From positions 1-9,548 of the forward strand of contig CAMLSG010000212.1 of NCBI GenBank assembly GCA_946482635.1: 9,548 bases of DNA. The letters are read 5' to 3'. The notes under the pieces are model-generated. The model did not search any database. It saw nothing but the letters and a program-made list of their open reading frames with translations, and was not told the DNA's origin. Positions 1 to 6,504 of the stretch are shown piece after piece. Source of the DNA: an uncultured Duganella sp. GTDB taxonomy: Bacteria > Pseudomonadota > Gammaproteobacteria > Burkholderiales > Burkholderiaceae. The first letter of the stretch is position 1. Each line of letters begins with the position of its first letter. The translations under genes and the position numbers were made by a program.

Positions 1-72
1 AGATCCTTCCTGAAAGTCGCCGCAGCCGCCGGCGGCACCATGCTGGTCCCCGTCTTCGGCAACGCCATCGCG
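1..72 (+). other. Twin-arginine (Tat) signal peptide, N-terminus cut off
   Basis: Codons from base 1 read R-S-F-L-K, followed by a hydrophobic Ala/Gly/Val/Leu stretch and an AIA site before AED, matching a Tat signal (RRxFLK, h-region, AxA cleavage). The first arginine of the pair would lie just outside the window. The likely cleavage point is after AIA (base 72). A Tat route makes sense for a metalloenzyme that folds and loads its metal before export. The missing upstream codon is inferred, not seen. Confidence 0.8.
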
Positions 73-1629
73 GCCGAAGACCTGATGAACCCGATGGCCC
101 GCAAGTTCAAGAAAGAACTGGCCGACGCAGCGCTGAATGCCGCCACCAAGGCCGGCGCCAGCTACTGCGACGTACGCATCGGCCGCTACCTGAACCAGTT
201 CATCACCACCCGCGACACCCGCGTCGAAAACATCGTCAACACCGAATCGACCGGTGTCGGCGTGCGCGTCATCGCCAATGGTGCCTACGGCTTCGCCGCC
301 ACCAACGCGCTGACTGTGGACGCCGTCGCCGACGCCGCGCGCCAGGCAGTGGCCATCGCACGCGCCAACGCGCGCCTGCAGGCCTCGCCGGTGCAACTGG
401 CGCCGGTCAAAGGCGTAGGCGAAGTCGCATGGCAGACGCCTTTCAGGAAGGATTGGCGCGAAGTACCGATCAAGGAAAAGGCCGACATGCTGCTGGCCGC
501 GAACAAGGCAGGCCTGGATGCCGGTGCGTCCTTCATGACCGCCAACCTGTTCCAGGTCAACCAGCAGAAGTACTTTGCCTCGACCGACGGTTCCTACATC
601 GACCAGGACGTGCATCGCCTGTGGGCGCCGTTCACTGCGACCGCAGTGGACAAGGCAACCGGCAAGTTCCGCACCCGTGACGGCCTGTCGTCGCCGGCCG
701 GCATGGGCTATGAATTCTTCGACGCCAAGCCGGAGCACAAGGTGCGCGCGGCGGGCGGCGTGACGCAGTTGTACAACGGCGGCTACGACATCATCGAAGA
801 CGCCAAGGCCGCCGGCAAGCAGGCGCGCGAAAAGCTGTCGGCCAAGTCGGTCGAGCCAGGAAAGTACGACCTGGTGCTGAGCCCTGAACAATTGTTCCTG
901 ACCATTCACGAGAACGTCGGCCACGCAACGGAACTGGACCGCGTGCTGGGATATGAAGCCAACTATGCCGGCACTTCCTTTGCCACGCTGGACAAGTGGA
1001 AGGGCAGGAATTTCAAGTACGGATCCGACATCGTCAACATCGTGGCCGACAAGACCACCCCCGGTTCGCTGGGCTGTGTGGGCTACGACGACGAAGGCGT
1101 GCCTTCGAAGAAATGGGACCTGATCCGCAACGGCATCCTGGTGAACTACCAGGCCACGCGCGACCAGGCTCACATCATTGGCGAAAAGGAGTCGCACGGC
1201 TGTTCGTATGCGGATTCCTGGAGCAGCGTGCAGTTCCAGCGCATGCCGAACGTCTCGCTGGAAGCAGGCAAGAAGCCGCTGTCGGTGGACGACATGGTCA
1301 AGGACGTGAAAAAAGGCATCTACATCCTGGGCCGCGGTTCCTATTCGATCGACCAGCAACGCTACAACTTCCAGTTCGGCGGCCAGTTGTTCTACGAGAT
1401 CAAGGACGGCAAGGTTGGCCAGATGCTGAACGACGTGGCATACCAGTCGAACACCCAGGAGTTCTGGAACTCCTGTTCGGCCACCTGCGACCAGCGCGAC
1501 TGGCGCATGGGCGGTTCGTTCTTCGACGGCAAGGGCCAGCCAAGCCAGGTCAGCGCCGTGTCGCATGGTTCCGCGACCACGCGCTTCAACGGCATCAATG
1601 TGATCAACACTGCCCGCAAGATTGACTAA
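1..1629 (+). CDS. TldD-family metallopeptidase with Tat signal, 5' partial
   Basis: Zinc-peptidase subunit of the TldD/PmbA (peptidase U62) family, which degrades unfolded peptides as a TldD-TldE heterodimer (in E. coli it processes microcin B17 and CcdA). Numbering from the Met at 40, the metal motif HENVGH lies at residues 290-295 (H290, E291, H295; family pattern HExxxH). The typical DDEG stretch follows near 351, and Cys479 or Cys483 near the C-terminus could supply the third zinc ligand, as Cys454 does in E. coli TldD. The reading frame is open back to base 1: its first codons read RSFLKVAAAAGG, the second half of a twin-arginine RRSFLK signal. The Met at 40 would cut through that signal, so the true start is probably only a few codons upstream of the window. 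The TldE-family partner follows 11 bases later. Family call is firm; export is inferred from the signal. Confidence 0.93.
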   Translation, partial: RSFLKVAAAAGGTMLVPVFGNAIAAEDLMNPMARKFKKELADAALNAATKAGASYCDVRIGRYLNQFITTRDTRVENIVNTESTGVGVRVIANGAYGFAATNALTVDAVADAARQAVAIARANARLQASPVQLAPVKGVGEVAWQTPFRKDWREVPIKEKADMLLAANKAGLDAGASFMTANLFQVNQQKYFASTDGSYIDQDVHRLWAPFTATAVDKATGKFRTRDGLSSPAGMGYEFFDAKPEHKVRAAGGVTQLYNGGYDIIEDAKAAGKQAREKLSAKSVEPGKYDLVLSPEQLFLTIHENVGHATELDRVLGYEANYAGTSFATLDKWKGRNFKYGSDIVNIVADKTTPGSLGCVGYDDEGVPSKKWDLIRNGILVNYQATRDQAHIIGEKESHGCSYADSWSSVQFQRMPNVSLEAGKKPLSVDDMVKDVKKGIYILGRGSYSIDQQRYNFQFGGQLFYEIKDGKVGQMLNDVAYQSNTQEFWNSCSATCDQRDWRMGGSFFDGKGQPSQVSAVSHGSATTRFNGINVINTARKID

Positions 1630-1632
1630 GGA
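1628..1632 (+). promoter_or_regulatory. Ribosome binding site of the TldE-family gene
   Basis: AAGGA overlaps the TldD-family stop codon (TAA at 1627-1629) and ends 8 bases before the ATG at 1641, which is good Shine-Dalgarno spacing. It supports the 1641 start and coupling of the two subunits. Confidence 0.7.
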
Positions 1633-1640
1633 CGCGATAG

Positions 1641-2975
1641 ATGAAACTCCTGAGCAAAGACGAAGCAAAAAGCATTTGCGACAAAGTGATGGCCATGTCC
1701 AAGGCCGACGAGTGCCGCGTCAACCTGAGCGGAAGCCGCAAGGGCAACGTGCGTTACGCGAACAACAGCGTTTCCACTGCCGGCCTGATTGAAGACACGA
1801 CCCTGGTGGTCAGCGTCGCTTTCGGCAAGAAGCAAGGTTCCGCTACCTGCAACCAGTTCGACGCCAAGTCGCTGGAAGCGGCCGTGCGCCGCGCCGAGGA
1901 AATAGCGCGCCTGGCGCCGGAGAATCCGGAATTCATGCCGGCCGTGGGCAAGCAGGACTTCAAGGCCAGCAATACCTTCAACCGCAATGCCGAGGCATTC
2001 AATCCCGAATACCGCGCGGATGTGGCCTTTGCCAGTATCGCCGCCGCCAAGAAGGCCGGCTTGCAGGCGGCGGGCTTCTTCAACGACAGCATTGGCTTCG
2101 ACTGCGTCGCCAACTCGAACGGCGTGTTCGGCTTCCAGGAACTGGGCGGCCTGAATTTCACCGTGACCACCCGTACCGACGATGGCCGGGGCTCGGGCTG
2201 GGTCAATCGTGCCGCCTACGATCCGAAGGCATTCGATCCGCGCGCGGCATCCGAAATCGCGATCGAGAAGGCCTTGCGCTCGGTGGACGCCAAGGCCTTG
2301 GAACCGGGCCGCTATACCGTGGTGATGGAACCTGCCGCCACCAACGACCTGCTGAATTTCATGTTCAGCGCCTTCGATGCGCGTTCGGCCGACGAAGGGC
2401 GCAGCTTCCTGTCCAAGAAGGGGGGCGCCAATCGCCTGGGCGACAAGCTGTTCGACGAGCAGGTGAATGTGTGGACCGACCCGTGGGATGCCAATGCGCC
2501 GGTGCTGCCATGGGACCAGGGCACGATGCAGGCACGCGCGCGCCGTGACCTGATCAAAGGCGGCGTGATTACCTCGCTCGACTACAACCGCTACTGGGCA
2601 CAGAAGCAGAAGAAAGAAGCGACTCCGCCGGCGGGCAACATCATCATGGCGGGCGGATCGAAGTCGACCGAGGAGCTGATTGCTTCGACCAAGAAGGGCA
2701 TCCTGGTGACCCGCACCTGGTATATCCGCATGGTGGACCCGCAATCGGTGGCGCTGACCGGCCTGACCCGCGACGGCACCTTCTACATCGAGAACGGCAA
2801 GATCAAGCACCCGATCAAGAATTTCCGCTTCAACGACAGCCCGGTGTCGATGCTGAACAATATCGATGAACTGGGTCGTCCGGTGCTGATCGGCGATACC
2901 GATGCGCGCAAGCTGATGATCCCCGCCATGAAGGTACGGGACTTCAACTTCACGTCGCTGTCCGACGCGGTCTGA
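1641..2975 (+). CDS. TldE/PmbA-family protein, TldD partner subunit
   Basis: Non-catalytic partner of the TldD-TldE peptidase complex. At 444 aa it is close to E. coli PmbA/TldE (about 450 aa). The N-terminal half shows the family's early segment (NNSVSTAGLIEDTTLVVSVAFG), and the C-terminal half shows the MAGGSKSTEELIASTKKGIL stretch and the late DGTFYIENGKIKHPIKNFRF stretch of U62-family proteins. As expected for the TldE branch, there is no HExxxH metal motif; where TldD has it, this protein reads VVMEPAATNDLLN. The start has a well-placed AAGGA site. Unlike its partner it has no signal peptide: the N-terminus (MKLLSKDEAKSICDK) is charged and soluble. It would therefore be cytoplasmic or be carried through Tat bound to its partner. 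Family assignment is strong; localisation is open. Confidence 0.9.
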   Translation: MKLLSKDEAKSICDKVMAMSKADECRVNLSGSRKGNVRYANNSVSTAGLIEDTTLVVSVAFGKKQGSATCNQFDAKSLEAAVRRAEEIARLAPENPEFMPAVGKQDFKASNTFNRNAEAFNPEYRADVAFASIAAAKKAGLQAAGFFNDSIGFDCVANSNGVFGFQELGGLNFTVTTRTDDGRGSGWVNRAAYDPKAFDPRAASEIAIEKALRSVDAKALEPGRYTVVMEPAATNDLLNFMFSAFDARSADEGRSFLSKKGGANRLGDKLFDEQVNVWTDPWDANAPVLPWDQGTMQARARRDLIKGGVITSLDYNRYWAQKQKKEATPPAGNIIMAGGSKSTEELIASTKKGILVTRTWYIRMVDPQSVALTGLTRDGTFYIENGKIKHPIKNFRFNDSPVSMLNNIDELGRPVLIGDTDARKLMIPAMKVRDFNFTSLSDAV

Positions 2976-2978
2976 GGA

Positions 2979-3599
2979 ATGCCGGCCTACGACTTCTACT
3001 TCACCCGCCTGACTTACGAGTCGGGCGACTGGGATGTCGATATTCGCATGCCGAGCAACGTGCTCAACTCCCTGGTCGAATACACGACCCTGAAAGTTGA
3101 TCCCGTTGAACGCATCGTCGCTCTGTCCGATCCGAAGATGCTGGAGGCGCCGTTCTGCTACCTGGCCGGCCATAAGCTGGTGCAGTTCACGCACGCCGAG
3201 CGCAAGAACTTTGAGCGATACGTACGCGGCGGCGGCTTTGTTTTCGTGGACGACTGCAACCACGATATCGACGGCCTGTTTGCGAAATCGTTCGAGGCGG
3301 AAGTTGCCCGCATCTTCGGCCCGAAAGCACTGCACAAGATTTCCAACAGCCACCCGCTGTATTCCGCGTTCTTCAAATTCGACGGACCGCCGAATACCGG
3401 AATGGAGTTGAATGGCTGGGGCGACGACCTGGTGCACGACTACCTGAAGGCCGTGGAATTCGGCGGCCGCATCAGGCTTTTGTATAGCAATAAGGACTAT
3501 GGCTGCGAGTGGGATTACGACTTCCGCAACAAGCGCTGGCTGGCAATCGACAACACGCGCTTCGCAGTCAACATCATTCAATACGCGTTGGGAGCATGA
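2979..3599 (+). CDS. DUF4159 domain-containing protein
   Basis: A 206-aa protein that is essentially one DUF4159 domain. Recognisable features are the N-terminal FYFTRLTYESGDWDVD (residues 6-21), a T-x-L-K-V strand near 37, the YLAGH segment (61-65), GGGFVFVDDC (84-93), and SHPLY (124-128) followed by FDGPP. Function is unknown. From memory, the domain belongs with the glutamine-amidotransferase-like folds; no Cys-His-Glu triad is evident. Many family members elsewhere carry a signal peptide, but this one has none and no membrane segment, so it should be cytoplasmic. The start lies 3 bases after the TldE-family stop. A GAGGA directly abuts the ATG, too close for a normal Shine-Dalgarno site, so translation probably depends on coupling. 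The next in-frame ATG (3048) would delete the conserved N-terminus. The stop overlaps the MoxR start. Confidence 0.85.
   Translation: MPAYDFYFTRLTYESGDWDVDIRMPSNVLNSLVEYTTLKVDPVERIVALSDPKMLEAPFCYLAGHKLVQFTHAERKNFERYVRGGGFVFVDDCNHDIDGLFAKSFEAEVARIFGPKALHKISNSHPLYSAFFKFDGPPNTGMELNGWGDDLVHDYLKAVEFGGRIRLLYSNKDYGCEWDYDFRNKRWLAIDNTRFAVNIIQYALGA
3590..3594 (+). promoter_or_regulatory. Ribosome binding site that may decide the MoxR start
   Basis: GGGAG ends one base before the ATG at 3596, which is too close, but 7 bases before an in-frame GTG at 3602, which is ideal. The true start may therefore be the GTG, shortening the protein by two residues. The ATG is kept as the primary call because it forms the ATGA overlap with the upstream stop, as at the 5488 junction. 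Confidence 0.45.
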
Positions 3600-4597
3600 C
3601 CGTGGCTGAAAGCGGCTGGAGCGAAAACGAGATCGGCGTACTGCACGCCAAGGTGAAGGCACTGAAGGCGAGCATGGGCCGCGTCATCATCGGCCAGGAA
3701 GAAGTGATCGACTCGCTGGTCATTTGCCTGCTGGCCGGCGGCCATGCGCTGGTGGAAGGCGTGCCGGGCCTGGGCAAGACGCTGCTGGTGAAGTCGCTGG
3801 CGCAAGCCACCGACATGGAATTCCGCCGCGTGCAATTCACGCCGGACCTGATGCCGTCCGATATCGTCGGTACCGAGATCCTGGAAGAGGACCATGCGAC
3901 GCGCAAGCGCGAGTTCCGCTTCCAGCAAGGACCGGTGTTCACGCAAGTGCTGCTGGCAGACGAAATTAACCGCGCGCCGCCGAAGACGCAGTCGGCGCTG
4001 CTGGAAGCGATGCAGGAACGTTCGGTGACCTTCGCCGGCCAGACCCACAAGCTGCCGCGCCCATTCTTTGTGCTGGCAACGCAGAACCCGATCGAGCAGG
4101 CCGGCACCTATCCGCTGCCGGAGGCGCAGCTGGACCGCTTCCTGCTGCACATCGACGTTGGCTATCCGACTGAGGACGAGGAAATTGCGATGGTGTCGGC
4201 AACCACCCATGCCGGCTTGAAGGATGCCGAGCCGGCGATGGATGTGGAGACCTTGCTGCGCCTGCAAGCCCTGGTGCGCGATATCGAAATCGGCGACCAC
4301 TTGCTGCGTTACGCAACGCGCCTGGTGCGAGCCACCCGTCCGCGCGAAACGAGCGTGGAAGCGGTGAAGAAGCACGTCGGCTGGGGCGCGGGGCCGCGCG
4401 CAGGCCAGGCCCTGGTGCTCGCCTCCAAGGCGCGTGCGTTGATGCAGGGCCGCCTGGCGGTCACGCGCGAGGACATCGGCCACATGCTGCTGCCGGTCCT
4501 GGCGCATCGCGTGCTGCGCAATTTCGAAGCGGAGGCGGATGGCATTGCCATTGCCGACATCCTGGCCGCACTGCGCGACGCAATCAAGCCCGAATAA
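3596..4597 (+). CDS. MoxR-family AAA+ ATPase
   Basis: Cytoplasmic AAA+ ATPase of the MoxR family; members work with VWA-domain proteins as chaperone-like machines that remodel or activate partner proteins. The 333-aa length is normal. Visible motifs are Walker A GVPGLGKT (residues 55-62), the MoxR-typical FTPDLMPSDI (81-90), Walker B LLADE (119-123) running into INRAPPKTQSALLEAMQE, sensor 1 ATQNP (161-165), EAQLDRF with the arginine-finger region (176-182), and a sensor-2-like GAGPRAGQAL (264-273) where many relatives have GASPRA. All ATPase residues look intact. The ATG overlaps the DUF4159 stop by four bases (ATGA); a GTG two codons in has the better-placed ribosome site. The DUF58 gene, the usual partner, follows 3 bases after the stop. 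Family call is very secure; the substrate is unknown. Confidence 0.97.
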   Translation: MTVAESGWSENEIGVLHAKVKALKASMGRVIIGQEEVIDSLVICLLAGGHALVEGVPGLGKTLLVKSLAQATDMEFRRVQFTPDLMPSDIVGTEILEEDHATRKREFRFQQGPVFTQVLLADEINRAPPKTQSALLEAMQERSVTFAGQTHKLPRPFFVLATQNPIEQAGTYPLPEAQLDRFLLHIDVGYPTEDEEIAMVSATTHAGLKDAEPAMDVETLLRLQALVRDIEIGDHLLRYATRLVRATRPRETSVEAVKKHVGWGAGPRAGQALVLASKARALMQGRLAVTREDIGHMLLPVLAHRVLRNFEAEADGIAIADILAALRDAIKPE

Positions 4598-4600
4598 GCG

Positions 4601-5491
4601 ATGCTGGAAACACCCGCGCTGCTGGCGCATTCCGCCGACCTTGAGCTGGTGATCCGCCATGTGCTGGCGGGCCTCGGCCATGGCATTCATGCGGGCCGCG
4701 AACGCGGCGCCGGTGTGGAGTTCTCCGAGTACCGTGCGTACGCGCCCGGTGACGAATGGCGGCGTGTCGACTGGAAGCTGCTGGCGCGCGCCGACCGCTA
4801 TTATGTGCGCGAGGCGGAGCGCGACAGCCATGTCGCGACCTGGCTGGTGCTGGATGCGACCGCCTCGATGGCAGAGCCAAGCCGGCGTGTCGATGGCTTG
4901 AGCAAGCACTGGTATGCGCGCACGGCGCTGGCCTGCGTGGCGGCCATCGCGCAACGCCAGGGCGATGCCTTCGGGCTGCTGGTGCTCTCCAACGGCAAGG
5001 TCGAACTCACGCAAGCTTCGCGCGGCCCGCGCCATCTGCAGCGCGTGCTGGCGGCCCTGCAACGCGCCACGCCGTCCGGCGGGCTGCCGGATACCGAAGC
5101 CCTGCGCGCAAGCCTGCATTTCGCGCGTTCGCAAAGCATGGTGTTCGCTGCAACGGACGCGTTGGACTGGCCGTCGCCGCTAAGCGAAGCGCTGGTGCGC
5201 CTGCGCCATATGCGGCACGACGTGCGCCTGCTGGCCTTGCGCACCGAAGCCGAGGTCGAAGCGGACTTTGCTACCGGCCACGCCTATCGCGATCCGGAGG
5301 AGGGCGCTCGCCTGCATAGCTTTACCCGCGCCGATCGCGACAATTACCGCACGGCGCTTGACTCGCACTTCGGTGCCGTGCGGACCGCGTGTCGCCAGCA
5401 TGACGTGCCGTTATGCGAAGCGCAGGTTGAACAACCTTTGGGCGAAGTCCTGCGGGCGTGGTTGAGGAATCCGGAGGCGCGCAGGCCATGA
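4601..5491 (+). CDS. DUF58 domain-containing protein (VWA-like)
   Basis: A 296-aa DUF58 protein, the standard companion of MoxR ATPases. The family signature is clear: GRERGAGVEFSEYRAYAPGD (residues 32-51), then RRVDWK (54-59), then a VWA-like strand ending in the metal-site motif DATASM (85-90). In this motif D85, T87 and S89 occupy the DxSxS positions, with Thr replacing the first Ser, so metal binding is plausible. No signal peptide or membrane segment is seen, so the protein is predicted cytoplasmic, where it could bridge the MoxR ATPase to the membrane proteins encoded next. Its ATG lies 3 bases after the MoxR stop with no convincing Shine-Dalgarno site, suggesting coupled translation. 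Its stop overlaps the next start as ATGA. The exact molecular role of DUF58 is not established; the family assignment is secure. Confidence 0.94.
   Translation: MLETPALLAHSADLELVIRHVLAGLGHGIHAGRERGAGVEFSEYRAYAPGDEWRRVDWKLLARADRYYVREAERDSHVATWLVLDATASMAEPSRRVDGLSKHWYARTALACVAAIAQRQGDAFGLLVLSNGKVELTQASRGPRHLQRVLAALQRATPSGGLPDTEALRASLHFARSQSMVFAATDALDWPSPLSEALVRLRHMRHDVRLLALRTEAEVEADFATGHAYRDPEEGARLHSFTRADRDNYRTALDSHFGAVRTACRQHDVPLCEAQVEQPLGEVLRAWLRNPEARRP
5473..5477 (+). promoter_or_regulatory. Ribosome binding site of the BatA-type gene
   Basis: GGAGG inside the end of the DUF58 gene lies 10 bases before the ATG at 5488. It supports 5488 over the upstream in-frame GTG at 5458 and leaves a second ATG at 5497 as a weaker alternative. 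Confidence 0.6.
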
Positions 5492-6504
5492 CCAGCATGC
5501 AGCCTTTGTGGTGGTTTGCCCTGCCGGTGCTTTTGCTGCCAGTGTGGTGGCATATGCGCAAGCGCGAGCGCACGCGCACCGACATTCTCGCCACGGCGCG
5601 CTTCCTGCCGGCAGCAGCGCCGCAACAGCAACGCGTGCTGCGCTGGTCCGACGTGCTGCTCCTGCTGGTGCGGATGGCATTGCTGGTTATGCTGCTTGCC
5701 TGGCTGGCGGTGCTTGTCATGCCGTGGAAGGGCGACACTGTGTTCGTCGACCTGTCGCTCGAATCGTCCCCGTGGGCTGCGCAGCAGGTGCAATCGGCTG
5801 GCATGGGCGCCGCTGCCCGTGAGCCGCTGCCCGCCGACCTGTGGAACTGGCTGGCCCGTAACGAACACGAATGGGTCCCGGAGGCACGCTTTCTCATCCT
5901 TGCTCCCGGTGCCGCCATGCCCGCGCTTCCCCCGCGCCTGGCCCACGCAGCAGAACTCCGCCTCGCTCATACCGCCGTCGCCGCCCAGCCGCCCGTCGCT
6001 GCCGCCGCGACACCTGCGACGCCCCGCAAGCGCCACATCGTCGTGTCCGCGCCCGCCGAGCGCCTGCCTCGCTGGCAAGCGTTGTTTGCTGCCTTCAGCA
6101 CCGCCGCCGACGGCGCCAATCTCTACGTTCTCTCCGACACGCCAACCACGGACACTGAGCTGATAGTCTGGGACCATCCAGGCAACGAACCTCCGGCCTC
6201 ATGGAAGGCCCCCCTCTGGTGGCGCACCGCCGCCACTAACGGGCAAGCGCAAACCCCACAGGGCCTCGCCTGGACCGCCCCCCAATGGCCATTGCATGAC
6301 GTCGATGCAGCCCGCGTACTTTACGAGCGCTGGCAAGCAGCGACGGCGCAAATGTCGCCTTACCCAATGCCCGCGCAAACCCTGAAGGCCGGACGCAAGG
6401 AACCGCTAGCCGCACCGCTGGCCCGTTCACCCGAATGGCTGGCGCTTGCCTTGCTGGCGCTGTTCGCAATCGAAAGGATCCTCACCCATGCCCGCCGCCG
6501 CTGA
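5488..6504 (+). CDS. BatA-type membrane protein (N-terminal double-TM domain)
   Basis: A 338-aa inner-membrane protein with the double-transmembrane N-terminus of BatA/aerotolerance-type proteins: membrane segment 1 at about residues 7-21 followed by the basic RKRERTR, a short loop with the family-like ATARFL and RWSDVLLLLVRMALL, then segment 2 at about 55-78. A third segment (316-333) ends in HARRR. The positive-inside rule puts residues 80-312 in the periplasm. That region sits where BatA proteins carry a VWA domain, but the expected DxSxS reads DLSLE (88-92), so the metal site is degenerate or absent. An Ala/Pro-rich linker (about 163-180) splits the domain. The ATG overlaps the DUF58 stop as ATGA, and a GGAGG lies upstream. 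The gene's end overlaps the next start by 17 bases. It probably anchors the MoxR/DUF58 module; its exact role is unknown. Confidence 0.82.
   Translation: MTSMQPLWWFALPVLLLPVWWHMRKRERTRTDILATARFLPAAAPQQQRVLRWSDVLLLLVRMALLVMLLAWLAVLVMPWKGDTVFVDLSLESSPWAAQQVQSAGMGAAAREPLPADLWNWLARNEHEWVPEARFLILAPGAAMPALPPRLAHAAELRLAHTAVAAQPPVAAAATPATPRKRHIVVSAPAERLPRWQALFAAFSTAADGANLYVLSDTPTTDTELIVWDHPGNEPPASWKAPLWWRTAATNGQAQTPQGLAWTAPQWPLHDVDAARVLYERWQAATAQMSPYPMPAQTLKAGRKEPLAAPLARSPEWLALALLALFAIERILTHARRR

Noticed and set aside
40..42. ATG at 40 as the start of the TldD-family gene
   Set aside because: The frame is open upstream to base 1 and encodes the core of a Tat signal; starting at 40 would leave an unexplained half signal peptide.
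1630..1640. Possible precursor peptide or regulatory element between the TldD and TldE genes, since TldD/TldE can process peptide precursors
   Set aside because: The gap is only 11 bases and holds part of the ribosome site; no gap in the window could encode a precursor peptide.
1626..3662. 678-codon open frame on the minus strand across the TldE, DUF4159 and early MoxR genes
   Set aside because: It lies opposite well-recognised genes, its translation shows no domain and is rich in Arg/His/Val as expected for the antisense of high-GC coding DNA, and it ignores gene boundaries.
3578..5134. 518-codon minus-strand open frame opposite the MoxR and DUF58 genes
   Set aside because: Same antisense effect: low-information Arg/Gln/His-rich translation, no motif, and it spans two confident plus-strand genes.
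5458..5460. GTG at 5458 as the start of the BatA-type gene
   Set aside because: It would add ten residues before the family-typical N-terminus; the ATG at 5488 has a GGAGG upstream and forms the ATGA overlap used elsewhere in the operon.
5344..6177. 277-codon minus-strand open frame opposite DUF58 and the BatA-type gene
   Set aside because: No recognisable domain or membrane pattern, while the plus strand has a consistent topology and coupled starts.
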